From Mycobacterium simulans (lineage in GTDB: Bacteria; Actinomycetota; Actinomycetes; Mycobacteriales; Mycobacteriaceae): a stretch of 64,000 bases of DNA. The position numbers and the translations under genes are program-made. Under the pieces are notes generated by a model that ran no database searches, was not told the DNA's origin, and was given only the letters and a program-made list of their open reading frames with translations. Positions 34,298-42,852 of the stretch are shown in pieces; position 1 is the first letter of the stretch, and each line of letters starts with the position of its first letter. The stretch spans positions 2,354,898-2,418,897 of the forward strand of contig NZ_OCVX01000003.1 in NCBI RefSeq assembly GCF_900232995.1. The letters are read 5' to 3'.

Positions 34298-36442
34298 ATG
34301 GCAGACAACACAATCCAGTGGGACAAGGATGCCGACGGCATCGTCACGCTGACCCTGGACGACCCGTCGGGGTCGGCCAACGTCATGAACGACGCCTACA
34401 TCGAGTCAATGGGCAAGGCGGTGGATCGCCTTGTCGCCGAAAAGGATTCGATCAGCGGTGTGGTGATCACCAGCGCGAAGAAGACCTTCTTCGCCGGCGG
34501 TGACGTCAAGACGATGATCCAGGCGACCCCGGAGGATGCTGGGGACGTCTTCGATACCGTCGAGACGGTCAAAAAGCAACTGCGCACCCTGGAGACGTTG
34601 GGCAAGCCGGTCGTGGCTGCCATCAACGGGGCGGCCCTTGGTGGTGGCCTGGAGATCGCGCTGGCCTGTCATCACCGGATCGCCGCCGACGTCAAGGGCA
34701 GCCAGCTCGGCCTGCCCGAAGTCACGCTGGGGCTCTTGCCGGGCGGCGGCGGGGTAACCCGCACGGTGCGAATGCTGGGTATCCAGAACGCGTTTGTCAG
34801 CGTGCTGGCGCAGGGCACCCGGTTCAAGCCGGCCAAGGCCAAGGACCTCGGGTTGATCGATGAACTGGTGAGCGGTGTTGACGATTTGGTGCCCGCCGCC
34901 AAGGCGTGGATCAAGGCCAATCCGGACGCGCACGAGCAGCCGTGGGACAAGAAGGGCTACAAGATGCCGGGCGGTACTCCGTCGTCGCCGGCGCTTGCGG
35001 CCATCCTGCCGTCGTTCCCGTCGAACCTGCGCAAGCAGCTCAAGGGCGCGCCGATGCCCGCGCCGCGGGCCATCCTGGCCGCTGCTGTCGAGGGTGCACA
35101 GGTCGACTTCGACACCGCCACCCGCATCGAAAGCCGTTATTTCGCTTCGCTGGTCACCGGCCAGGTTGCCAAGAACATGATGCAGGCGTTCTTCTTCGAC
35201 CTGCAGGCCATTAACGCAGGCGGGTCGCGGCCCGACGGCATCGCGAAAACACCGATCAACAAGATCGGTGTGCTCGGTGCCGGCATGATGGGCGCCGGCA
35301 TCGCCTATGTCTCGGCCAAGGCGGGCTACGACGTGGTGCTCAAGGACGTGAGCATCGAGGCCGCGCAGAAGGGCAAGGGCTACTCCGAGAAGCTGGAGGC
35401 CAAGGCGCTGGAGCGGGGCCGTACGACGCAGGAGAAGAGCGACGCTCTGCTGGCACGCATCACCCCGACGGCCGACCCGGCCGACCTCAAGGGCGTGGAC
35501 TTCGTGGTCGAAGCCGTCTTCGAGAACCAGGAACTCAAGCACAAGGTGTTCCAGGAGATCGAGGACATCGTCGAGCCCAACGCGGTCCTTGGATCCAACA
35601 CCTCCACGCTGCCGATCACCGGTCTGGCGACCGGCGTCAAGCGCCAGGAGGACTTCATCGGGATCCACTTCTTCTCACCGGTCGACAAGATGCCGCTGGT
35701 CGAAATCATCAAGGGCGAGAAGACTTCTGACGAAGCGCTGGCCCGCGTGTTCGACTACACGCTGGCCATCGGCAAGACGCCGATCGTGGTCAACGACAGC
35801 CGCGGCTTCTTCACTTCGCGTGTCATCGGCACCTTCGTCAACGAGGCGCTGGCGATGCTCGGCGAGGGTGTGGAGCCTTCGAGCATCGAGCAGGCTGGCT
35901 CGCAGGCCGGGTACCCGGCGCCGCCGTTGCAGCTGTCCGACGAGCTCAACTTGGAGCTGATGCACAAGATCGCCGTCGCCACCCGGAAGGGTGTCGAAGA
36001 CGCCGGCGGCACGTACGAACCGCATCCGGCCGAGGCCGTCGTCGAGAAGATGATCGAGCTCGGTCGGTCCGGCCGGCTCAAGGGTGCCGGCTTCTACGAG
36101 TACGTCGACGGCAAGCGGTCCGGCCTATGGTCAGGCCTGCGTGAGACGTTCAAGTCGGGCTCGTCGGAGCCGCCGTTGCAGGACATGATCGACCGGATGT
36201 TGTTCGCCGAGGCGCTGGAAACGCAGAAGTGCCTCGACGAGAACGTGCTGACCTCTACGGCCGACGCCAACATCGGGTCGATCATGGGTATCGGGTTCCC
36301 GCCGTGGACCGGTGGCAGCGCGCAGTTCATCGTCGGCTACTCCGGCCCGGCCGGTACCGGCAAGGAGGCGTTCGTCGCCCGCGCCCGTGAGCTGGCGGCG
36401 AAGTACGGCGACCGCTTCCTGCCACCGGCCTCGTTGACGTAA
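34298..36442 (+). CDS. fadB: fatty-acid oxidation multifunctional protein FadB
   Basis: 714 residues. Enoyl-CoA hydratase domain at about 1-270 (FFAGGDVKTM oxyanion loop, GAALGGGLEIALACH), then an NAD-binding 3-hydroxyacyl-CoA dehydrogenase domain starting GVLGAGMMGAGIAY at about 325 and the HCDH C-terminal domains (GIHFFSPVDKMPLVE, NDSRGFFTSRV). Carries out the second and third steps of beta-oxidation with FadA. ATG 34298, GAGAGGG upstream; operon with fadA. Confidence 0.95.
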   Translation: MADNTIQWDKDADGIVTLTLDDPSGSANVMNDAYIESMGKAVDRLVAEKDSISGVVITSAKKTFFAGGDVKTMIQATPEDAGDVFDTVETVKKQLRTLETLGKPVVAAINGAALGGGLEIALACHHRIAADVKGSQLGLPEVTLGLLPGGGGVTRTVRMLGIQNAFVSVLAQGTRFKPAKAKDLGLIDELVSGVDDLVPAAKAWIKANPDAHEQPWDKKGYKMPGGTPSSPALAAILPSFPSNLRKQLKGAPMPAPRAILAAAVEGAQVDFDTATRIESRYFASLVTGQVAKNMMQAFFFDLQAINAGGSRPDGIAKTPINKIGVLGAGMMGAGIAYVSAKAGYDVVLKDVSIEAAQKGKGYSEKLEAKALERGRTTQEKSDALLARITPTADPADLKGVDFVVEAVFENQELKHKVFQEIEDIVEPNAVLGSNTSTLPITGLATGVKRQEDFIGIHFFSPVDKMPLVEIIKGEKTSDEALARVFDYTLAIGKTPIVVNDSRGFFTSRVIGTFVNEALAMLGEGVEPSSIEQAGSQAGYPAPPLQLSDELNLELMHKIAVATRKGVEDAGGTYEPHPAEAVVEKMIELGRSGRLKGAGFYEYVDGKRSGLWSGLRETFKSGSSEPPLQDMIDRMLFAEALETQKCLDENVLTSTADANIGSIMGIGFPPWTGGSAQFIVGYSGPAGTGKEAFVARARELAAKYGDRFLPPASLT

Positions 36443-36452
36443 CTTCTAGGCC

Positions 36453-36508
36453 GAGCAGACGTAAAGTCCCCCGAAATCTGTTGATTTCGGGGGACTTTAC
36501 GTCTGCTC
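36453..36508. terminator. perfect 26-bp hairpin after fadB
   Basis: Bases 36453-36478 and 36483-36508 are exact reverse complements around the 4-nt loop TGTT. It lies between the convergent fadB and FAD-monooxygenase genes, so it can act as a bidirectional terminator. The left arm begins GAGCAGACG, which I recall (not checked) from hairpins found after many mycobacterial genes. No T-tract. Confidence 0.75.
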
Positions 36509-36557
36509 GCGCAGGAGGCGGCCGCGTCGAGGGCGACGCAACGCCTTCGGTGGGAGG

Positions 36558-37769
36558 TCAGCCGGCGACCAGCGTGCCGTAGTCCCTGTACTGCATCGAG
36601 TCGAACACACGCATCCCCCTGGCGCTTAGCCTGGCAAGTGCCCTGGTTAGGCCGGTAGGCAGTGCTGAGATGAGCTGCGCGCCGCGGGTCAGCGCCCACA
36701 CGCCGGCTGCCGAGCCCGGGACCAAGCGCTTGGCCGCCTTGCGCGCAAACGCGCGGCTGCGGCGCACAGGCTCGTCCATCTGTCGCTCGTATGCCGCGAA
36801 CGCGCGCAGGTAGTCTCCATTGGCCTGAGCCAGTTCGCCGGCGAGCACATACGCGCCGAACACCGAGAGGCTGGTGCTGCCGCCCACAGCGGGTCCAGGA
36901 CAGTATCCGGCGTCGCCGACCAGGGTGACCCGTCCGCGCGACCAGGTGTTGAGCTGCAACTGGGTGATCGAGTCGAAGTAAAACGCCGGAGTGAGGTCCA
37001 GCTCTTCGAGCCAGCGGTCCACGCGCGGATGCATCCCGGCGAAGGCGCCTTGCAGTAACTCCTTCTGCCGCAGGACATCTCGGTAGTGGTAGTGAAGTTC
37101 TTCCTTGCTGTGGAACAGAAACACCACGCGTGCATCGTCCAGAGGTTGTGCGGTGTAGATCAATGCCACGCGGCCAACGCCGAGGTGTCCTAAGGACTGT
37201 CGTTCGCGCGCAAGCGTTCTCGGCACTGACAATACCGCCAAGTATCCCCCGAGGAATTGGGTGCGTCCGGCGTCCTCGCCGAAGACCAGGCGCCGGACGT
37301 TCGAATGCAGGCCGTCTGCGCCGACGACGACGTCGAACCTGCGCGACTCCGCGTGTTCGAAGGTCACATCGCCGTCGGGGGAGATGGCGGTGATCGAGTC
37401 ACCGAACAGGTACTCGATGTCGTCTTTGCCGGCGCAGTAGTAGGCCTCGCTGAGATCGTCGCGCATGATTTCGACATGGCGGTCGGATGCGGCGCCGACA
37501 AGCTTCGTGACATCAACGTGCGACGGTCGCCGGGCGCCTTCGCGATAGATCGTCAGCTCCGTTGTCCCGGTGGCCAGTGCCTCGATCTGGGGCAGCACAC
37601 CCATCCGCTCCGAGATCTCTATGGCCGGCCGGAATAGGTCGACGGCGTGGCCGCCCGTCTTGCGCAGTTGGGGCGCCCGTTCGACGACGGTCACGTCGTA
37701 CCCGTACCGGGTGAGCCAGTACGCCAACACCGGGCCGGAGATGCTGGCCCCCGAGATCAGAATCCGCAT
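36558..37769 (-). CDS. FAD-dependent monooxygenase
   Basis: 403 residues, a PHBH/TetX-like flavoprotein. The Rossmann start ILISGASISGPVLAYWL contains a GxSxxG-type motif, followed by VVVGADGLHSNVR (the DG motif) and VTLVGDAGYCPGPAVGG (the GD motif). It hydroxylates small aromatic or polycyclic substrates with NAD(P)H and O2. ATG 37769 follows AGGAGGG. Divergent from a TetR gene with two copies of a shared operator between them. It is absent from this location in M. tuberculosis as I recall, so it is part of an inserted segment. Confidence 0.92.
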   Translation of the reverse strand: MRILISGASISGPVLAYWLTRYGYDVTVVERAPQLRKTGGHAVDLFRPAIEISERMGVLPQIEALATGTTELTIYREGARRPSHVDVTKLVGAASDRHVEIMRDDLSEAYYCAGKDDIEYLFGDSITAISPDGDVTFEHAESRRFDVVVGADGLHSNVRRLVFGEDAGRTQFLGGYLAVLSVPRTLARERQSLGHLGVGRVALIYTAQPLDDARVVFLFHSKEELHYHYRDVLRQKELLQGAFAGMHPRVDRWLEELDLTPAFYFDSITQLQLNTWSRGRVTLVGDAGYCPGPAVGGSTSLSVFGAYVLAGELAQANGDYLRAFAAYERQMDEPVRRSRAFARKAAKRLVPGSAAGVWALTRGAQLISALPTGLTRALARLSARGMRVFDSMQYRDYGTLVAG

Positions 37770-37781
37770 GCCGCCCTCCTT

Positions 37782-37799
37782 ACTTAACGTTTGGTAAGT
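37782..37799. promoter_or_regulatory. TetR operator, copy 1 (monooxygenase side)
   Basis: ACTTAACGTTTGGTAAGT; on the reverse strand it reads ACTTACCAAACGTTAAGT, matching copy 2 at all but two of 18 positions. 13 bp upstream of the monooxygenase ATG. Confidence 0.7.
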
Positions 37800-37809
37800 A
37801 TAGCAGGTC

Positions 37810-37827
37810 ACTTACCTATCGTTAAGT
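37810..37827. promoter_or_regulatory. TetR operator, copy 2 (TetR side)
   Basis: ACTTACCTATCGTTAAGT, directly upstream of the likely TetR -10 box TAGGCT (37832-37837). Binding would block the TetR promoter and probably also the divergent one. Confidence 0.7.
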
Positions 37828-37843
37828 CAGTTAGGCTCTTTGC

Positions 37844-38386
37844 GTGACCAAGCCCAGGTCGGACACCAGGCAGCGCATCCAAGATGTGGCTCGTGAACTG
37901 TTCCTGCGGCAAGGGGTGCAACGCACCAGCCTGCAGGACATCGCCGACGAGCTGGGGATTACCAAGCCCGCGTTGTACTACCACTTCACCTCGCGGGATG
38001 ACCTCGTGCGCAGCATCCTGGTGCCGTTGATCGAAGAGGGTGAGCGGTTCGTCTCCGATCGGGAAAGCCTTGGCGGTATCGATGCCCGCGAGTTGCTGGA
38101 GGGCTATTTCGATTTCCACTATCGGCATCGAAAGGACCTCATGCTGGTGCTGAGCGAACTGACGATGCTTGCCGACCTCGGCCTCATTGAGACCGTGTTG
38201 GCGTGGCGCGAGCGGCTCGGCAGGCTGGTGTTTGGTCCCGAGCCGACCCTCGCCCAGGCCACCTGTGCGGTGGTCGCGTTCGGGGGTTTGCAGGACTGTT
38301 GCCTGCATTTTCCCGACGCGCCTTATGAAGAGCTGCGGGATAGCTCGGTTAAAGCCGGGCTCGCCGCGTTAATGTGTGAGACGTAG
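37844..38386 (+). CDS. TetR family transcriptional regulator
   Basis: 180 residues. Helix-turn-helix TSLQDIADELGITKPALYYHF. GTG start with TAGGCT 6 nt upstream, so the transcript is probably leaderless. It most likely represses itself and the divergent FAD monooxygenase through the two ACTTACC operators. The inducer is unknown and may be the monooxygenase substrate. Confidence 0.9.
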   Translation: MTKPRSDTRQRIQDVARELFLRQGVQRTSLQDIADELGITKPALYYHFTSRDDLVRSILVPLIEEGERFVSDRESLGGIDARELLEGYFDFHYRHRKDLMLVLSELTMLADLGLIETVLAWRERLGRLVFGPEPTLAQATCAVVAFGGLQDCCLHFPDAPYEELRDSSVKAGLAALMCET

Positions 38387-38519
38387 CCGAGGTGACCGGT
38401 GTGCAGCGCATCGTTACGTCCGCCGCTGGCATGGCACTGAAATCGACGCTGGCAAAAGGTCTCTCGTTCATTAGGCGGTCGGGGTGGTGACCGCGATCCG
38501 CTAGATCCCTGCGGCGACC

Positions 38520-38675
38520 TTAAGCGCGGCGACCTTGGTACGGCTCGCGGATCATCTGGCGCAGGGCGCGATGCCTTGGGGCGAGGTCGTCGAGTACTTC
38601 TTGGTAGTCGTAGTGGTATTCGGCCCATTTCCGGTCGCCGCGCTTATCGTCTACGAGAGATGTCGATATACCCAA
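38520..38675 (-). CDS. possible small ORF or gene remnant
   Basis: 51 codons from TTG 38675. The product is charged and aromatic, with KWAEYHYDYQEVLDDLAPRH in the middle, and looks like real protein rather than a random frame. The frame has no ATG or GTG and no ribosome site. The CsoR-type box overlaps its start, so it could be metal- or sulfur-regulated. It could equally be the 3' remnant of a longer gene. No family recognised. Confidence 0.35.
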   Translation of the reverse strand: MGISTSLVDDKRGDRKWAEYHYDYQEVLDDLAPRHRALRQMIREPYQGRRA

Positions 38676-38682
38676 GGGGGTA
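38668..38682. promoter_or_regulatory. CsoR-type operator upstream of the DUF302 gene
   Basis: TACCCAAGGGGGTA, the C4-5/G4-5 with flanking A/T layout used by CsoR-family repressors. It resembles the box at 39713-39728 in front of the CsoR-like gene. It lies about 150 bp before the DUF302 gene and at the start of the small minus-strand ORF. Confidence 0.45.
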
Positions 38683-38832
38683 ACGTGGGATATACGTGAG
38701 GGACGGACTCAGATGGCCGGCGAGCAGAGCATCACCACGGTGCTTGATCGGTTGCGGCTGGTCGACCATGCCTAAAAGACCAGGCGCGCAGCCGATATCG
38801 GCGCCTGCAACACAATTAGGGAAGGAGTAGCG

Positions 38833-39252
38833 ATGACTTTGGGTCTAAGCACCAAGTTGAATGCCGCGTTCGAGGAAGTGGTCGAACGGACCACTCGAGC
38901 CCTGGCCGATCAGGGTTTCGGCGTGCTGACCACCATCGACGTCAAGGCCACGCTGAAGCAAAAGCTTGGCGAGGACATGGAGGACTACTTGATCCTCGGT
39001 GCATGCAATCCGACGTTGGCACACCGCGCCCTGGGGGTGGACCGACAGATCGGTCAGCTATTGCCGTGCAACGTCGTAGTGCGAGCCGACACAGGCAGTC
39101 CGCGCGACACGGTGCTGGTGGAGGCAATGGACCCGCAAATTATGGTGCAGGTCGCCGGCCAGTCGGACGCGCTGCAGGCCGTCGCCGATGAAGCCGCTGC
39201 CAAACTGCAGGCCGCGATAAGCGCGCTCGGCGACACCGCCCCGACGAAGTAG
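38833..39252 (+). CDS. DUF302 domain protein
   Basis: 139 residues. DUF302 core: VVERTTRALADQGFGVLTTIDVKATLKQKLG followed by YLILGACNPTLAHRAL with a single conserved cysteine, then PCNVVV. DUF302 proteins are often encoded next to CsoR/CstR regulators and sulfur or metal handling genes; their biochemistry is poorly defined. Strong GGAAGGAG ribosome site. Convergent with the CsoR-like gene. Confidence 0.85.
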   Translation: MTLGLSTKLNAAFEEVVERTTRALADQGFGVLTTIDVKATLKQKLGEDMEDYLILGACNPTLAHRALGVDRQIGQLLPCNVVVRADTGSPRDTVLVEAMDPQIMVQVAGQSDALQAVADEAAAKLQAAISALGDTAPTK

Positions 39253-39409
39253 CCCGCCAAAAGAGCGGTGACTCAAAGGCTATCGCGGTCACTGGTTATG
39301 CGGCGGGCGTGTCAGTGGGGAAGCTACTTTCTCGGCAGACCGCCTGCGCGACCGTGCGCCATTGCCTCGCCACTTGGCCAATCCTCCGCTGCGGCCCAGA
39401 TCCGGCGTG

Positions 39410-39766
<357 letters not shown>

Positions 39767-39858
39767 CTATGACTACGGCGGGCGACTCGGGTTGGGCGCG
39801 GCGTGGGCGTGAGCTTGGCCATTCCGGTCGCATCGTCACGGCACTAGAGTGCCTAGAT

Positions 39859-40848
39859 ATGCGCTTCGGTCTCTTCATTCCGCAAGGCTGGCGAATGGAT
39901 CTCGTCGGCATCGAACCGGAAAACCACTGGGCGGTGATGCGTGACCTGGCCACCTACGCCGACGAGAGCGCCTGGGACTCATTGTGGGTCTACGACCACT
40001 TCCACACCGTTCCGATGCCCACGGGCGAAGCCACACATGAGGCGTGGTCGTTGATGGCCGCATATGCGGCGACTACATCGCGGATCAAGCTCGGCCAGAT
40101 GTGCACGGCGATGAGCTACCGAAATCCGGTCTACCTAGCCAAAGTGGCCGCCACCGCCGACATCATCTCTGGCGGTCGCATCCAGATGGGTATCGGCGGC
40201 GGCTGGTACGAACACGAGTGGCGGGCTTACGGTTACGGGTTTCCATCGGCGGGGGTGCGGCTGGGCAGGCTGGACGAGGGCGTCCAGATACTGCGTGAAG
40301 CCTGGCGCGACGGCAAGGTCACCTTCCACGGCCAGCACTACCAGGTCGATGGCGCGATTGTGGCACCGAAGCCGTTGCAGGACAACAGTATTCCACTGTG
40401 GATCGCTGGCGGCGGCGAAAAGGTGACGCTGCGCATCGCTGCCAAGTACGCGCAATACACGAATTTCTCGCCGGAGCCAACGGCTTTCGCCCACAAGTCG
40501 GGGGTGCTCGCTGAGCACTGCCAGAAGCTGGGCACCGACTTCGACGCCATCGTGCGATCGAGCAACTTCACCACCCTGATTGGGACTTCGGACGCCGACG
40601 TCAAAGACCGGCTGCAGCGGGTCCGCGACCGGATGGTCGGCTCCGTCCCGGAGGCGGTCGCGGATGCGATGATCGCCGGTGGCAGCGGCCCGGATTCGGC
40701 AACGGGTAGGCCGGAACAGGTGATCGAGCGGATGGCGAAGATTCGTGACTTGGGATGTGAGTACGCGATCTGCTACTTCCCCGAAGCCGCCTATGACCGT
40801 TCCGGCATCGAGTTGTTTGAACGTGAAGTGATACCCGCGTTGAGCTAG
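39859..40848 (+). CDS. LLM-class F420-dependent oxidoreductase
   Basis: 329 residues, luciferase-like TIM barrel. MRFGLFIPQGW start, SLWVYDHF, and IQMGIGGGWYEHEWRAYG are characteristic of the F420 subgroup in mycobacteria. Performs hydride transfer between F420 and an unknown substrate. ATG 39859 with TAGAGT 8 nt upstream (leaderless-looking); open frame upstream to 39697 crosses the CsoR box and is rejected. The stop overlaps the convergent gene's stop. Confidence 0.88.
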   Translation: MRFGLFIPQGWRMDLVGIEPENHWAVMRDLATYADESAWDSLWVYDHFHTVPMPTGEATHEAWSLMAAYAATTSRIKLGQMCTAMSYRNPVYLAKVAATADIISGGRIQMGIGGGWYEHEWRAYGYGFPSAGVRLGRLDEGVQILREAWRDGKVTFHGQHYQVDGAIVAPKPLQDNSIPLWIAGGGEKVTLRIAAKYAQYTNFSPEPTAFAHKSGVLAEHCQKLGTDFDAIVRSSNFTTLIGTSDADVKDRLQRVRDRMVGSVPEAVADAMIAGGSGPDSATGRPEQVIERMAKIRDLGCEYAICYFPEAAYDRSGIELFEREVIPALS

Positions 40849-41147
40849 ATATCGGTCGTGACGTACCGCGTCTTGACGGGAGGCGCGGCCAGCAATGGCG
40901 GCAGCTCCGTCAGTCGACCTGCGCCGGCGCGAAATCTGCGGTAGGCCTCGTCGTGCTCGACCGTCTCCCAGAGTTCGTAGATAAGCCAGCGCGCTTCGTC
41001 GTCTTCATCGACAAGCACGTCGGTGCGGAGGTTCCCGTCAAACGCCCGGGTATCCTGCAGCGCGCGGGCCATGAGCTCGCGTCCGGCTGCGACCGCTTCG
41101 GGTTTGAACTTGAGTTCGAGGATCACGGTGATCGGCATGGGCGCCAT
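40845..41147 (-). CDS. antibiotic biosynthesis monooxygenase (ABM) domain protein
   Basis: 100 residues, ferredoxin-like ABM fold: PITVILELKFKPEAVAAGRELMARAL, then WLIYELWETVEHDEAY and a C-terminal arm. Small cofactor-free monooxygenases or heme-degrading enzymes share this fold. ATG 41147 or 41138; the long upstream frame is the shadow of the DUF35 gene. Divergent from the DUF35/thiolase pair. Confidence 0.82.
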   Translation of the reverse strand: MAPMPITVILELKFKPEAVAAGRELMARALQDTRAFDGNLRTDVLVDEDDEARWLIYELWETVEHDEAYRRFRAGAGRLTELPPLLAAPPVKTRYVTTDI

Positions 41148-41216
41148 GCTGCCACGGGGCCGTAGAGAACGGGATTTCCACTTTTTTGGAACGCTGTTGT
41201 ACGGTTTGAGGTGCAG

Positions 41217-41223
41217 TATTCTC
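41217..41223. promoter_or_regulatory. single GAGAAT half-site before the DUF35 gene
   Basis: TATTCTC, identical to one arm of the perfect palindrome at 23814, 25 bp before the DUF35 ATG. The other arm is not evident. Confidence 0.3.
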
Positions 41224-41247
41224 CCGCTCGACACGGAGGATCCTTCG

Positions 41248-41679
41248 ATGCAGAAGGCGCTCGCCCCCGAAATCTCGACCTGGCCTGACCAGAACCCGCA
41301 GCTGATCGGCAGTCGCTGTGACAGCTGTGGCGCTACCACCTTCCCGGTGCAGCAACGGTGTCCGCGCTGCAGCGTTGGAGAGATGAGCGAGGTGTTGTTG
41401 CCGCGCCGTGGCACCGTCGTGACGTGGACCACGCAGGGCTTCCCGCCTGGACCTCCGTATATCGGTGCGACTGGCAAGGATTTTGTGCCGTTCGGCATGG
41501 CTCTGGTGCAGCTGGGCTTGGGGGAAGACGCTGTGATCCGGGTTGAGGGCAGGCTGACCGAGAACGACCCGGCCAAGATGAAATTCGGCCAGGAGGTCGA
41601 GCTCACCATGGTTCCGCTCACCGTAAGTGAGGAAGGCGAAGAGGTCCTTACGTTCGCGTTCACACCCGTAGGAGCCTGA
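41248..41679 (+). CDS. DUF35 OB-fold protein with zinc ribbon
   Basis: 143 residues. Zinc ribbon with cysteines 24, 27, 38 and 41 (CDSCG...CPRC), then an OB-fold. DUF35 proteins act as obligate partners of thiolase-fold enzymes, for example in sterol side-chain degradation and HMG-CoA synthesis, where they bind acyl-CoA. The next gene is such a thiolase, starting 1 bp after the stop. GGAGGA 7 nt before the ATG. Confidence 0.9.
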   Translation: MQKALAPEISTWPDQNPQLIGSRCDSCGATTFPVQQRCPRCSVGEMSEVLLPRRGTVVTWTTQGFPPGPPYIGATGKDFVPFGMALVQLGLGEDAVIRVEGRLTENDPAKMKFGQEVELTMVPLTVSEEGEEVLTFAFTPVGA

Positions 41680-41680
41680 G

Positions 41681-42826
41681 ATGACTAACGACGTAGCGAT
41701 CGTCGGCGTGGGCCTGCATCCGTTCGGCCGGTTCGAAAAGACCGCGATGCAGATGGGCGCCGAGGCTATCCAGTCCGCACTGGCGGACGCCGGTGTTCAG
41801 TGGAAGGACATCCAGTTCGGCTTTGGCGGCAGCTACGAGGTGTCCAACCCGGACGCGGTAACCAGGCTGGTGGGTCTGACCGGTATTCCGTTCACCGACG
41901 TGTTCAACGCATGCGCCACCGGGGCCAGCGCCATTCAGCAGACCGCCGACACCATCCGATTGGGCAAATACGACATCGGCATCGCCGTCGGCCTGGACAA
42001 GCACCCGCGCGGCGCATTCACCGACGACCCCGCCAAATTGGCGCTGCCGCAGTGGTATGCCCAGAACGGGCAATTCGTCACGACCAAGTTCTTCGGCATG
42101 AAGGCCAACAAGTACATCTACGACCACAACATTTCTCAGGCCACGCTGGCCAAGGTCGCCGCCAAGAACTATCGCAACGGTGCGCTGAACCCGAACGCAT
42201 TCCGTCGCAAAGCGATTCCCGAAGACGAGATCCTGAACTCGGCCGTGCTCAACTACCCGCTGACGCAATACATGTTCTGCGCGCCCGACGAAGGTGCGGC
42301 CGCGGTTGTTATGTGCCGCGCATCCTTGGCGCACCGGTTTACCGACAGGCCGGTGTACGTGCGCGCCTGTGAAATTCGCACCCGCCGCTACGGTGCCTAC
42401 GAGGTGCACGCCACATCGGCACCCTTGGATGAGGACTCCTCGCCGACGGTCTACGCCGCCAAGGCGGCCTACGAGGCCGCCGGAATGGGACCCGAAGACA
42501 TCGACCTGGCCCAGCTACAGGACACCGACGCCGGCGCCGAGGTCATCCACATGGCCGAGACGGGTTTATGCGCCGACGGTGAGCAAGAGAAGTTGGTGGC
42601 CGACGGCGCCACCGAGATCGGCGGTGAGCTGCCGGTCAATACCGACGGCGGACTCATCGCCAACGGAGAGCCGATCGGCGCCTCAGGGCTGCGGCAGGTG
42701 CACGAGTTGGTGCGACAGCTGCGCGGCGAGGCGGGCGAGCGTCAGGTGCCGGGCAACCCGCGCGTCGGCCTGGCCCAGGTGTACGGCGCGCCGGGCACCG
42801 CGTCGGCGACCATCCTGTCGCTCTAG
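41681..42826 (+). CDS. thiolase-fold acyl-CoA acyltransferase / lipid-transfer protein (SCP-x type)
   Basis: 381 residues. The nucleophile cysteine is kept in NACATGASA (about Cys78), so it may act as a true thiolase rather than as a cysteine-less aldolase of the Ltp2 type. The C-terminal GEPIGASGLRQ replaces the GHPxG motif of classic thiolases, as in other SCP-x/lipid-transfer paralogues. Tightly coupled to the DUF35 partner. Probable role: cleaving a branched or ring-bearing 3-ketoacyl-CoA. Confidence 0.88.
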   Translation: MTNDVAIVGVGLHPFGRFEKTAMQMGAEAIQSALADAGVQWKDIQFGFGGSYEVSNPDAVTRLVGLTGIPFTDVFNACATGASAIQQTADTIRLGKYDIGIAVGLDKHPRGAFTDDPAKLALPQWYAQNGQFVTTKFFGMKANKYIYDHNISQATLAKVAAKNYRNGALNPNAFRRKAIPEDEILNSAVLNYPLTQYMFCAPDEGAAAVVMCRASLAHRFTDRPVYVRACEIRTRRYGAYEVHATSAPLDEDSSPTVYAAKAAYEAAGMGPEDIDLAQLQDTDAGAEVIHMAETGLCADGEQEKLVADGATEIGGELPVNTDGGLIANGEPIGASGLRQVHELVRQLRGEAGERQVPGNPRVGLAQVYGAPGTASATILSL

Positions 42827-42852
42827 GCTGGCGCGCCAAATAGCGGCGTGCG

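Larger units (their letters stand above)
38387..38832. other. 446-bp region without a certain gene
   Basis: It contains a possible 51-residue ORF on the minus strand (38520-38675), a CsoR-type box at 38668-38682, and an ATG-initiated 20-codon frame at 38714-38776 that looks too short to trust. The rest, 38387-38519, shows nothing I can name. Confidence 0.45.

Noticed and set aside
38714..38776. 20-codon ATG frame upstream of the DUF302 gene
   Set aside because: Too short and without a convincing ribosome site; recorded only as part of the gap.
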